Position numbers and translations under genes: made by a program
NCBI GenBank assembly: GCA_046546095.1
Contig: JBKGYK010000051.1
Location: forward strand, 1-23,981
Length of the DNA stretch: 23,981 nucleotides
Source of the DNA: JAQIBY01 sp046546095
GTDB taxonomy: Bacteria; Bacteroidota; Bacteroidia; Bacteroidales; ML635J-15
Direction: 5' to 3'
Shown: positions 1-7,323 of the stretch, piece by piece
How the letters are laid out: every line of letters begins with the position of its first letter
Numbering within the stretch: position 1 is the first letter of the stretch
Notes under the pieces: generated by a model
The model's database searches: none
What the model saw: only the letters and a program-made list of their open reading frames with translations
What the model was told of the DNA's origin: nothing

Positions 1-2
1 TG

Positions 3-76
3 CGGTGTCGACGAGACTCGAACTCGCGACCTCCGGCGTGACAGGCCGGCATTCTAACCAACTGAACTACGACACC
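3..76 (-). tRNA. tRNA-Asp (anticodon GTC)
   Basis: Read on the minus strand this folds as a full tRNA. The acceptor strands GGTGTCG and CGACACC pair perfectly. The anticodon stem CCGGC/GCCGG encloses a seven-base loop CTGTCAC with anticodon GTC at positions 40-42. The T arm contains TTCGAGT. The D-arm region reads AGTTGGTTAGAAT, as in bacterial tRNA-Asp. The discriminator base at position 3 is G, the expected aspartate identity element. The following bases are C and A, so the CCA tail is not encoded and would have to be added by CCA nucleotidyltransferase. A promoter lies directly upstream at 97-128. Confidence 0.97.
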
Positions 77-96
77 GTTGGTTTTGTAAAGTGGTG

Positions 97-128
97 CAAA
101 TATAGAGTCTTAATATGAAATGTGCAAA
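97..128 (-). promoter_or_regulatory. Bacteroidetes-type promoter for tRNA-Asp
   Basis: On the minus strand a TATATTTG box (97-104) fits the Bacteroidetes -7 consensus TAnnTTTG. A TTTG element (125-128) lies 20 bases upstream, the usual -33 spacing. Transcription would start near position 90, about 14 bases before the tRNA. Confidence 0.6.
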
Positions 129-163
129 TCAAAAATGCAGTTTTTTTAACTTTTTTTATCTGT

Positions 164-1585
164 TCAATAATAATCGGGCAAACCGGATTCTATAAACTCA
201 TGAGAAATAAGAGGATACCAGGACACATACTTTTCTTCGGGAAAATTATTTTTTTTCATTCCACCGGAAACAAGCGCTAAAAATGTTGAAACATCTCCGG
301 AATCAACCGGAATTTCAGCCCCCTCGGGTCTTCTTTCGATGTGAACACGTGTTTCATTGTTCAGGTAAATGGTTCGGGCTGCATAAGTCAGATCATGTTC
401 TTTACGGATGCGGGTATTGTGATAGCCAACCCAAAGTGTCAGATTCCTGGTATCTCTCAGGCATTTCAGTGAGGCCAGATTCAAAAACAGGCGGCCGGAA
501 TGTACTTCATGATACCATTCCCAGCCAGGTCTTATCTCCCTCAGGGTTTTCACGCAAGCGTTTATCAACTCCTGATCCCCCTGCAATGCCATACTTCTGA
601 TATAAGCGTTTTCAGTTACATCCTCATAATCTTCTTTGATGAATTTGGCATGTCTGTACCGGGCTGCTGCATGCTGATATCTGTCTTTAAAGGCAAACGA
701 ACAGTAGTTCACCGGCAAATCAATACCAGAAGTTTTACCATGTAGCATGATTTTCAGTGCAGTGATTTCGGATTCAGGCACCGTTGGACGTTTACCGTGA
801 GATATTGGCAAAGCACGTTCAACAAACTGCGGCATGTTATGATGTGTCATACGCATCTGATGCAAATTGAGATAATTTACTCCCATATCTGCAAGCTCAT
901 GCGTAAGATTTTTCAGCATCTCATATTCATCCGGCACAGCAGGGATTTCCACTGTCACAACAGGAATAATGCCAATGGCAGATTTAAGATTTTTCAGCTT
1001 ATAGTTGGTAGCGCCAATATCAAAGCGAATTTCATCAAGACCGGCATTGCGCAGAATTTGCAACTTTTCTTTACTTGCCAGTATTCCATTGGTGTACATC
1101 CAGACATGGATTTTATCACCAAACTCCTTTTTTACTGCCTGCAGGTATGCCAAAGACCTGTCAAAACTAAGTAAGGGTTCTCCCCCACTGAGGCTGACTC
1201 CTTTAAAACCAAAGTTTTTCACATAGGCGACAAAGTCCTCAGGAGATTCGAAATCAAGGCCATTGGACTGTGGCAGACCCTCTTCATCCTGAGGTGCAGG
1301 GCAGTAAAAACAACGGGCATTGCATGTGCCGTTGATAAACAGGCACGACCACTGTCCCGCTGCACACAAGCGACAACCTGGAGACAAGCGACTTACATCA
1401 GGCTTGGTATCATTACAGCCGGATTCCACATAAGGCTGAAGTTTGGCAAGCAAATGATTTCTCTCCATATTCAGGCGTTTTGCCGTATCTTCATCCACCC
1501 AATCGATGATGGGATAATACCGCCCGTACTCAGATTTCAGTTGATTCTTATACTTCAACTGAGCATCAGTAAGTTTCACGTTCAT
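164..1585 (-). CDS. Radical SAM protein, COG2108-like, function unknown
   Basis: A 473-residue radical SAM enzyme. The cluster motif CNARCFYC (Cys88, Cys92, Cys95) binds the catalytic [4Fe-4S] cluster, and SGGEP at 133-137 matches the glycine-rich SAM-binding loop. Ahead of the core lies an extra cysteine set (Cys57, Cys71, Cys74, Cys81), and Cys295, Cys344 and Cys375 lie further on. The CRLC...C arrangement just before the core resembles the uncharacterised COG2108 group, related by name to pyruvate-formate-lyase activases. The family assignment is from memory of the motif, not from a search. The reaction and substrate are unknown. The gene is divergent from the amidotransferase/RimK pair across about 90 bases. 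The start is an ATG just downstream of a weak TAAATTTG box. The C-terminal half (about 300-473) has no fold I recognise. Confidence 0.85.
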   Translation of the reverse strand: MNVKLTDAQLKYKNQLKSEYGRYYPIIDWVDEDTAKRLNMERNHLLAKLQPYVESGCNDTKPDVSRLSPGCRLCAAGQWSCLFINGTCNARCFYCPAPQDEEGLPQSNGLDFESPEDFVAYVKNFGFKGVSLSGGEPLLSFDRSLAYLQAVKKEFGDKIHVWMYTNGILASKEKLQILRNAGLDEIRFDIGATNYKLKNLKSAIGIIPVVTVEIPAVPDEYEMLKNLTHELADMGVNYLNLHQMRMTHHNMPQFVERALPISHGKRPTVPESEITALKIMLHGKTSGIDLPVNYCSFAFKDRYQHAAARYRHAKFIKEDYEDVTENAYIRSMALQGDQELINACVKTLREIRPGWEWYHEVHSGRLFLNLASLKCLRDTRNLTLWVGYHNTRIRKEHDLTYAARTIYLNNETRVHIERRPEGAEIPVDSGDVSTFLALVSGGMKKNNFPEEKYVSWYPLISHEFIESGLPDYY

Positions 1586-1601
1586 TGAGATAAATTATTT
1601 A

Positions 1602-1609
1602 CAAATTTA
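1602..1609 (-). promoter_or_regulatory. Possible -7 box for the radical SAM gene
   Basis: The minus strand reads TAAATTTG, matching TAnnTTTG, 16 bases before the ATG at 1585. No convincing -33 element is seen, and the implied leader would be only about 10 bases. Confidence 0.3.
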
Positions 1610-1632
1610 CAGAAAAACTTTTACCTGGTAAT

Positions 1633-1658
1633 TTTGTTATTAAAATAAATTATATTTG
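1633..1658 (+). promoter_or_regulatory. Likely promoter for the amidotransferase-rimK pair
   Basis: TATATTTG at 1651-1658 is a full match to the Bacteroidetes -7 box TAnnTTTG. A TTTG lies at 1633-1636, but the 14-base spacer is short, so the upstream element is doubtful. The leader before the ATG at 1676 would be about 10 bases. Confidence 0.45.
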
Positions 1659-1675
1659 CGCGGCTTTATACAAAA

Positions 1676-2536
1676 ATGTGTCGTTTATTTATTTATCAGG
1701 GGCCGAAGACAGGGATGCATGACCTGTTGGTAAGGCCGGGACATTCGCTGCTGAAGCAGAGCTTTGAGTCCCAGGAAAGGAGCTACTCCGTCAATGCAGA
1801 TGGGTTCGGAGTGGCCTGGTATCAGGAAGAAATATCACCGGAACCGGCGGTTTTCCGTGAGATTACACCGGCATGGAGCAACCGCAACCTCATTGAGATA
1901 TCCCGTTTAATCCAGTCAAAAAGAATTTTTGCACATGTCAGGGCAGCATCACATGGCATTCCCGTGGATGAAACCAATTGTCATCCTTTCAAGTACAAGC
2001 ACATGCTCTGGATGCACAATGGAAAAATCGCGTGCTTCCGCAAAATCCGCAGGGCAATTTCCAACCGCCTGAGTGAGGAGGCATACAACCTCATTCAGGG
2101 CAACACAGATTCCGAATATGCTTTTGCATTGTTTCTGGATCATCTGTGGGAAACAAAATCTGACTGTTACGGCCCTGCAGACTATATCAGAGCATTCAAT
2201 GCCACGCTGGAAATTATTTGCGGGCTTAACCAGGAATGTGAAGAACACAATTCTTTGAATTTTGCCTTTACAGACGGAAAAATCACCCTGATTTCGCGTT
2301 TCAGTGATTCAGGAGAGAAGGACCCGCCAAGCCTGTATTACAGTGCAGGCAAAAAAATGGGATACGATAAAAACAAATTAAAAATAGTGCAATCTTCTGA
2401 AGATGAGAACTTCCTTATCATTGCATCGGAGCCGTTAAATAATCAACCGGCTGTGTGGGAGGAAATACCGGAGAATGCTCTTATGATCATCAATGAAAAC
2501 CTGAATTATCACTTTTTACAAATAGAAATATGTTAG
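1676..2536 (+). CDS. Class II glutamine amidotransferase, EgtC/DUG3/YafJ-like
   Basis: A 286-residue N-terminal-nucleophile hydrolase. The sequence begins MCRLF, so removal of Met exposes Cys2 as the nucleophile. NADGFGVAWY (40-49), AHVRAAS (86-92), NCHPF (101-105) and HNG (114-116) match the class II glutaminase pocket. Unlike GlmS, PurF or AsnB there is no synthase domain, so it resembles stand-alone relatives such as EgtC (removes gamma-glutamate in ergothioneine synthesis) and yeast DUG3 (glutathione breakdown). By analogy it should cleave a gamma-glutamyl amide or supply ammonia; the substrate is unknown. Its stop overlaps the rimK start by 7 bases, which predicts translational coupling. 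It is probably cytosolic, with no signal peptide. The family is clear but the role is inferred. Confidence 0.88.
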   Translation: MCRLFIYQGPKTGMHDLLVRPGHSLLKQSFESQERSYSVNADGFGVAWYQEEISPEPAVFREITPAWSNRNLIEISRLIQSKRIFAHVRAASHGIPVDETNCHPFKYKHMLWMHNGKIACFRKIRRAISNRLSEEAYNLIQGNTDSEYAFALFLDHLWETKSDCYGPADYIRAFNATLEIICGLNQECEEHNSLNFAFTDGKITLISRFSDSGEKDPPSLYYSAGKKMGYDKNKLKIVQSSEDENFLIIASEPLNNQPAVWEEIPENALMIINENLNYHFLQIEIC

Positions 2537-3447
2537 GATGGATATTATACCGGGACTCTGAAAACATGCTACGACCCGAGGCATATGAAGTCAATAAGCT
2601 GATTGAAACTGCAGCCAGGCATGACATAGAAATGCAAGTATTTCAACCAGAACAATTTGAAATCGTTGTTACAAGAGAGGACAGAAAAAGTGTTCTGATT
2701 GACAATGTTCCTACTCCACTGCCCGACTTTCTGATTCCGCGCATGGGTTCATCAACCACATATTTTGCTTTTGCGGTAATTCGGCATCTTGAGCGGCTTG
2801 GTGTATACTCATTCAATGACTCGGCAAGCATAGATGCAGTAAAAGACAAACTTTATCATTTACAGATACTGGCAGAAAGCGGATTACCAATACCCAAAAC
2901 CATGCTGGCAAAATGGCCGGTTGATCCCGATCAGATTCGCAAGCAACTGGGATTTCCGTCAGTAATAAAAAGCCTGAGTGGCACCCAGGGCAGCGGTGTA
3001 TTTCTGGCAAAAGACAAAGACGATTTCATGAACCTGATGCGGCTGGTACAAACCACAAACCCAAAAGCCAACTTTATCATTCAGGAATACATCAAGAGTT
3101 CTCATGGCCGGGATCTGCGTGTACTTACAGTTGGTGGCAGAATTGTTGGTGCCATGGAGCGGGAATCAAGCGATGGTGATTTCCGTGCAAATTTCTCACG
3201 TGGCGGAAAGGTAAAAAGATTTGAGATTACACCACAGATTGAGTGGCTGGTTTTGGAAATCAGCAGAATTCTAAAACTGGACATTGCCGGCATAGACCTG
3301 CTGTTTGACAAGGAAGGTTTTAAAATTTGCGAAGTTAACTCATCGCCCGGATTTGAAGGATTGGAAAAAGCCATGGAAAAGGACATTGCCGATGAGATCA
3401 TTCAGTTTGTAAAATTACGTTTGGGAAGCATTACCCGGAAACGGTAA
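2530..3447 (+). CDS. rimK: RimK-family ATP-grasp alpha-L-glutamate ligase
   Basis: A 305-residue ATP-grasp ligase close in layout to E. coli RimK (about 300 residues), which adds glutamates to the C-terminus of ribosomal protein S6. Visible hallmarks are FNDSASIDAVKDKL at 95-108, ATP-binding Lys147, the glycine-rich loop GTQGSG (151-156), ERESSDGDFRANFSRGG (210-226) and the metal-binding residues Asp256, Glu268 and Asn270 in IDLLF and CEVNSSPG. The ATG lies inside the end of the amidotransferase gene (ATGTTAG), so the pair is coexpressed. RimK relatives also act on cofactors and small molecules. The amidotransferase partner makes an acceptor other than S6 possible. The family is secure; the acceptor is not known. 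Confidence 0.9.
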   Translation: MLGWILYRDSENMLRPEAYEVNKLIETAARHDIEMQVFQPEQFEIVVTREDRKSVLIDNVPTPLPDFLIPRMGSSTTYFAFAVIRHLERLGVYSFNDSASIDAVKDKLYHLQILAESGLPIPKTMLAKWPVDPDQIRKQLGFPSVIKSLSGTQGSGVFLAKDKDDFMNLMRLVQTTNPKANFIIQEYIKSSHGRDLRVLTVGGRIVGAMERESSDGDFRANFSRGGKVKRFEITPQIEWLVLEISRILKLDIAGIDLLFDKEGFKICEVNSSPGFEGLEKAMEKDIADEIIQFVKLRLGSITRKR

Positions 3448-3484
3448 AAAATCCAAACCAATGATAGTCATTTTGAAAATCAAA

Positions 3485-3519
3485 CAGCCGGGAATATGAA
3501 TATACCATCTTCCCGGCTG
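3485..3519. terminator. Perfect 10-bp inverted repeat, likely two-way terminator
   Basis: CAGCCGGGAA (3485-3494) pairs perfectly with TTCCCGGCTG (3510-3519) around a 15-base AT-rich loop. It lies between rimK and the convergent polyamine operon, where a shared terminator would be expected. The U tracts on both sides are weak, so a protein-binding palindrome remains possible. Confidence 0.5.
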
Positions 3520-3583
3520 ATAATATTTCCCTTATACGATAGTACAGCTATAATCCCTTTGGTTTGGAATTGCCGGCATTTCT

Positions 3584-4618
3584 TCAGGCATGCGGCTTTT
3601 CATTAAAAAGTTTTGCCCATTGCCTGGGTGTTCGGCTTTTCCAGTTTGCATTGTGATATGCATAACTGATCATCATTGGCAAAACAGAAGTGGCCTCAGC
3701 ATACACCATTTGTTCCATTGTTGTATCTACCTTGCCCCAGCTACTGGCTTCCTTCAGTGTTGAAGATGAACACGCTCCGTCTCGAACATCAGCAACAGTA
3801 ATCTGAACAGCATATTTATGCATGGGAACCTCTTTGCCAAGAATTTCAGCACATACCACGGTATCCTGAGTGAAATTTTTAGGCACTCCGCCACCAATCA
3901 TAAAAACCGATGAAGTACCGGCCTCCATTTTGATACGGGTAAGCTCAAGAAAATCCCTGACAGAATCAATGCTCATGTGTTTTTGTGGATTTTCCCATTG
4001 ATGCTTAACCAGCCCGAATCCGGCACTGCTATCTGTAAATGCGGGACAAAATACTGGCACATTGTGCTCATAAGCAACCTGCACCAGCGAATTCTTTTTC
4101 ACCGAATGCTTTGAAAGCCAGCGGCCCATTTCATAGATAAATTCTCTGGAAGAATAAGGTCTGGGCTCAAGAGAATTTGCAATACCAAATATTATCATAT
4201 CACATTTCTGCAACTCCTGTTCATCAATGTAGGTATCATAGATACGATCAATATAGTTCCTGCGGAGTTCTGCATCATTTACAAAAGCAGATCCCTGATA
4301 ATGCTTAAAGCCAAGCGCTTCAAAGAAATCCATATCCACAATGGAAGCTCCGGTAGCAACCACAACATCAATCATTCCGGTTTCAATCATATCCACATAT
4401 ACCTGCATGCATCCGGCAGCACTTGTACTACCGGCGATGGTAAGAAAGTTGGTACAATCTTTATCCTCAAGGCTTTTAATCAGAATATCAGTAGCTCTGG
4501 CAATTTCCCTGCTGGTGAAAGACATTTCCCGCATGCTGTCAATGATAACACTTGGGTTAAATGACTTGATGTCAATATGTTTGACAGTGTTTTTCAGTAA
4601 TTCATTTTTTTTCATCAT
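3584..4618 (-). CDS. Deoxyhypusine-synthase-like protein, probable homospermidine synthase
   Basis: A 344-residue member of the deoxyhypusine synthase fold family. Eukaryotic and archaeal enzymes transfer an aminobutyl group from spermidine to eIF5A through an enzyme-imine lysine. The matching motif here is ASSWGKVD with Lys296, and GGGVPKNF at 242-249 matches the GGGVxKxx active-site loop. The NAD-site residues TIAGSTSAAG (60-69) and VATGAS (87-92) are also visible. Bacteria normally lack eIF5A, and bacterial relatives are believed to make homospermidine from putrescine. The upstream genes, with which it overlaps by 17 bases, would supply putrescine, so homospermidine or a related polyamine is the natural guess. 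It is the last gene of the operon. The family is secure; the product is inferred. Confidence 0.88.
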   Translation of the reverse strand: MMKKNELLKNTVKHIDIKSFNPSVIIDSMREMSFTSREIARATDILIKSLEDKDCTNFLTIAGSTSAAGCMQVYVDMIETGMIDVVVATGASIVDMDFFEALGFKHYQGSAFVNDAELRRNYIDRIYDTYIDEQELQKCDMIIFGIANSLEPRPYSSREFIYEMGRWLSKHSVKKNSLVQVAYEHNVPVFCPAFTDSSAGFGLVKHQWENPQKHMSIDSVRDFLELTRIKMEAGTSSVFMIGGGVPKNFTQDTVVCAEILGKEVPMHKYAVQITVADVRDGACSSSTLKEASSWGKVDTTMEQMVYAEATSVLPMMISYAYHNANWKSRTPRQWAKLFNEKPHA

Positions 4619-5453
4619 GATTAAAAATTAAGCTCAATAGTTGATACAAAAGTTTGGCCGCCAGAAAGTCGGAAACCTGGCTGACCGGTGAGGGCAACAA
4701 TTCACTCATATCAAAGCCAACAATTTCTTTTTTGCTGTCAAGCTTTTTAAGAAAATGATACAGTTGCCAGTATTGTAAGCCTCCCGGCTCAGGTGTACCT
4801 GTAGAGGGAAACTCCGAGGGATCAAGAACATCCATATCCAGACTGATATAAACCTGCTTTCCAAGAGCATCCAGTGCTTTTTGTTCCCAGTCAGGATTCA
4901 GGAATATTTCGCTGGCGGGAATATATGCTGTCTTCTTAATTTTCAACATCTCAGAAGCAGAACATGACCGTATGCCCACCTGAACCAAATCAGCAAACTC
5001 CTGTATTCTGGCACCGACACAAGCATGATTATTTGTGCTGCCTTCGTAAGAATTGCGAAGATCTGCATGGGCATCAAGTTGCAATACACTCAGTTTTTCA
5101 TACGCCTTTGCATGTGCTTTGGCCGCACCTATACTGATGCTGTGATTTCCACCAAAACATACCACAAATTTGCCTCTGAGCAGCCACATATTTACACGTT
5201 CTTCGACGTTTTTAACCAGAATATCCGGGTTATCAGCCAACACAGGACTGTCAACAAATATTCCCTGTCTATACACTGATGTATTTGTCTCCAGATCAAA
5301 CAGCTCCATATTTTCTGCAGCTGCAAACATGGCTTCAGGCCCGTTTTCTGCACCTTTCATCCATGTGGATCCAAGATCAAAAGGGATAGGGATAATCACA
5401 ATCCGGGCGTTTTTGCATCTGGCAAATTCATCCGGAATTCCGGCAAAATTCAT
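4602..5453 (-). CDS. speB: Agmatinase-like ureohydrolase
   Basis: An arginase/agmatinase-family hydrolase that would convert agmatine to putrescine and urea using two manganese ions. Counting from the upstream TTG, metal ligands are visible as GGNHS (His108), DAHAD (Asp131, His133, Asp135) and SLDMD (Asp210, Asp212). The string PSTGTPEPGG follows, as is usual for the family. DLRNSYEG after DAHAD looks more like agmatinases than arginases. The decarboxylase gene just upstream, which would supply agmatine, also supports agmatinase. Two starts are possible: TTG at 5465, which overlaps the upstream stop by 4 bases, or ATG at 5453, 8 bases after that stop. I chose the ATG because it costs only four residues and is the stronger codon. 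Guanidinobutyrase activity cannot be excluded. Confidence 0.9.
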   Translation of the reverse strand: MNFAGIPDEFARCKNARIVIIPIPFDLGSTWMKGAENGPEAMFAAAENMELFDLETNTSVYRQGIFVDSPVLADNPDILVKNVEERVNMWLLRGKFVVCFGGNHSISIGAAKAHAKAYEKLSVLQLDAHADLRNSYEGSTNNHACVGARIQEFADLVQVGIRSCSASEMLKIKKTAYIPASEIFLNPDWEQKALDALGKQVYISLDMDVLDPSEFPSTGTPEPGGLQYWQLYHFLKKLDSKKEIVGFDMSELLPSPVSQVSDFLAAKLLYQLLSLIFNHDEKK

Positions 5454-5461
5454 ACTGCTAA

Positions 5462-6082
5462 TCAAATCAGGGGATACAGATAATTGGTAAAACAGATGGC
5501 TACCAGGGCCGTACCAAAACGCTTTTCCGGTACAAAACTCTCGCTGATAACCTGAGGCTGCAGCAGTTCAAAATCCTCTTCGAACCCATTGTAATACAGC
5601 TCATTGATGCTGGCATACAAAAGTCGCTGAAGTTCTGGCAAATCATACGTCCCGTTGTGTTCGCAAACCAAACCTCCGTATCGTTCACCTGTGATCCTGC
5701 TCTTTAACCATCCGTAGATAATGCCTGCAGACACGCGGTTTCCACAATTCCCTGTAGCAACAGCCATGATACTTTCCATCACTGCGCCATGTTCATACAA
5801 ACCCGGTTTTGGAATTTCGTTGGCAATTCCGGGAAGAATGGAAGAATACGTCATAATGTTTGCACGTTCAATTCCGGCGGATTTAAGTGCCAGATGATAG
5901 GAGCCTGCATGGACAGTAATGTCACTTTCTCCTACCCCGTGAGTAATAAAGTAATCTTTTGGAATCCGATTACCAATAAGCAAGCCCTTGGCAAGCTCAT
6001 TTACCTCTGGTTGGGGAACCTGAAGCAAATTACCTTGAGTCATTTTGTTCATTGTTTTCTTAGCTAAAAGGCATAAAGTCAT
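5462..6082 (-). CDS. pdaD: Pyruvoyl-dependent arginine decarboxylase
   Basis: A pyruvoyl enzyme of about 193-206 residues that decarboxylates arginine to agmatine. The proenzyme cleaves itself at a serine pair to form a beta chain and an alpha chain capped by pyruvate. The site is Ser80-Ser81 in YSSILPG, equivalent to VSSIMPP in the archaeal enzyme as I recall it. Glu141 in GGLVCEHNG fits the catalytic acid, and GNRVSAGIIYGW is typical of the fold. It is the first gene of the polyamine operon. The start is uncertain: ATG at 6082 would leave a very short leader after the promoter box at 6099, whereas ATG at 6052 or 6043 gives a more usual leader and omits residues that look unlike the family. 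Most bacteria use the unrelated PLP-dependent SpeA, so this type is worth noting. Confidence 0.9.
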   Translation of the reverse strand: MTLCLLAKKTMNKMTQGNLLQVPQPEVNELAKGLLIGNRIPKDYFITHGVGESDITVHAGSYHLALKSAGIERANIMTYSSILPGIANEIPKPGLYEHGAVMESIMAVATGNCGNRVSAGIIYGWLKSRITGERYGGLVCEHNGTYDLPELQRLLYASINELYYNGFEEDFELLQPQVISESFVPEKRFGTALVAICFTNYLYPLI

Positions 6083-6098
6083 TTTTTACTATTCCCGG

Positions 6099-6106
6099 CA
6101 AATATA
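6099..6106 (-). promoter_or_regulatory. Likely -7 box for the polyamine operon
   Basis: The minus strand reads TATATTTG followed by C, a full match to TAnnTTTG, 16 bases before the upstream ATG of the decarboxylase. No clear -33 element sits about 20 bases further up. The position favours one of the internal ATGs (6052 or 6043) as the true start. Confidence 0.45.
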
Positions 6107-6209
6107 CACTAAAATGAAATTGAAAATTACAGCAGAATATTTTTAAAACATTTTTTTTAAGAGATATAAAATTTTCCTCAACAATGAAAATTACTATTTT
6201 TACAGCCCT

Positions 6210-7265
6210 ATGAAAATACGGTATTTCTTTTTATTTCTCGCGTTTACATTTCTGGCAGGCAAAAGCATGTCACAGGATGATTTCAGTGGCAAATGGTACA
6301 TTGGATTTGAACATCATCAAGAAGACAATTTCAATCAGTTTCAGCTAAAAAGAGCATACATCACGTACAAGCCTCAAATCACTCCCTGGCTCTCCGGCCG
6401 GATCACACCGGACATCACCATTGACAGGGAAGGTGCAGACAGAGGCAATATTGAGCTTCGGCTGAAATACCTTTATGCACAATTTTCATTAAATGATTTC
6501 AGCATATTTACAGGGAACAACATCAAAGTGGGGCTAACGCCAAGACCATGGATAGATTATGAACAAAATATTAATCAATACCGTGCCCAGGGTTCAATGT
6601 TTCTTGAAACAGCAGATGTTATCAACTCCACAGATTACGGATTGAATTTCAATACGAGTTTTGGAGAGAAATATGAACCCAAGGGCTTTACAAGCGCAAG
6701 TCCAGGAACATACGGAAGCATGGCTATCGGGGTTTATAATGGTGGAGGGTATCACGCTATAGAAGAAAATGCAAACAAAACACTTGAATGGCGTATGACA
6801 TTCAGGCCTTTCCCGAAAAATTTCGGTGGTCTGCTTGCCACATATCATGGTGCGTGGGGCAACAGCAACAGCATACGCAACAATCTTTTCCGGCTTAACG
6901 GTGTTCACCTGGCTTATGAACACAAATTTTTCCTGATTTACGGTGAATATTACGAAGGCTTTGGGTCATACAATGATGGCTTTATCAGTGAACGTACTTA
7001 CAGAAGTGTTCCACATCATGGTTATTCCGCCTTTGCTGAATTTCGGGAACCAAAGACCGGACTTGCTGCATGGCTACGATATGATTCACAGTATCTGGAT
7101 TATACCCGGCCCGAGCTGGCATTTGAAGAAGAAAGACTCATCATTGCGGCAGTTTGGCGTTTTCATAAAAACAATAAGTTGATTCTCAGTTACGACAAGC
7201 TTTACAAAGGGCAGGAGAATCATCCCAATACTGTCTGGGAGGCCACGCTTGACCTTCAGTTTTGA
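6210..7265 (+). CDS. Outer-membrane porin-like beta-barrel protein
   Basis: A 351-residue exported protein. An N-terminal hydrophobic segment (residues 5-16) is followed by a probable cleavage site near SMS-QDD. The rest has no hydrophobic helices and is rich in alternating aromatic strands, such as FSGKWYIGFEHH near the start and WEATLDLQF at the end. The terminal phenylalanine is a typical outer-membrane insertion signal. The strand pattern FQLKRAYITYKP and LSGRITPDITID resembles OprO/OprP-type (phosphate-selective) porins, but the substrate cannot be read from sequence. It is divergent from the polyamine operon across about 130 AT-rich bases. No promoter matched the consensus fully. It stands alone, followed 58 bases later by the transporter remnant. 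Confidence 0.8.
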   Translation: MKIRYFFLFLAFTFLAGKSMSQDDFSGKWYIGFEHHQEDNFNQFQLKRAYITYKPQITPWLSGRITPDITIDREGADRGNIELRLKYLYAQFSLNDFSIFTGNNIKVGLTPRPWIDYEQNINQYRAQGSMFLETADVINSTDYGLNFNTSFGEKYEPKGFTSASPGTYGSMAIGVYNGGGYHAIEENANKTLEWRMTFRPFPKNFGGLLATYHGAWGNSNSIRNNLFRLNGVHLAYEHKFFLIYGEYYEGFGSYNDGFISERTYRSVPHHGYSAFAEFREPKTGLAAWLRYDSQYLDYTRPELAFEEERLIIAAVWRFHKNNKLILSYDKLYKGQENHPNTVWEATLDLQF

Positions 7266-7323
7266 TTTCAAATCCTGTTAATGACCGTGGCAGCAGCTAA
7301 GTTGATCAGACAATAGATAAACA

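Noticed and set aside
283..1226. Several plus-strand open frames opposite the radical SAM gene
   Set aside because: The opposite strand carries intact cluster and SAM-binding motifs; the plus frames have none.
1586..3483. A short precursor peptide gene for a peptide-modification locus
   Set aside because: The only free space beside the radical SAM, amidotransferase and rimK genes is about 90 bases of AT-rich promoter DNA plus a few tens of bases after rimK; no small frame with a plausible start and cysteine- or glutamate-rich core was found.
6195..6202. TATTTTTA as a promoter box for the porin-like gene
   Set aside because: It lacks the final G of TAnnTTTG and has no -33 partner at the right distance.
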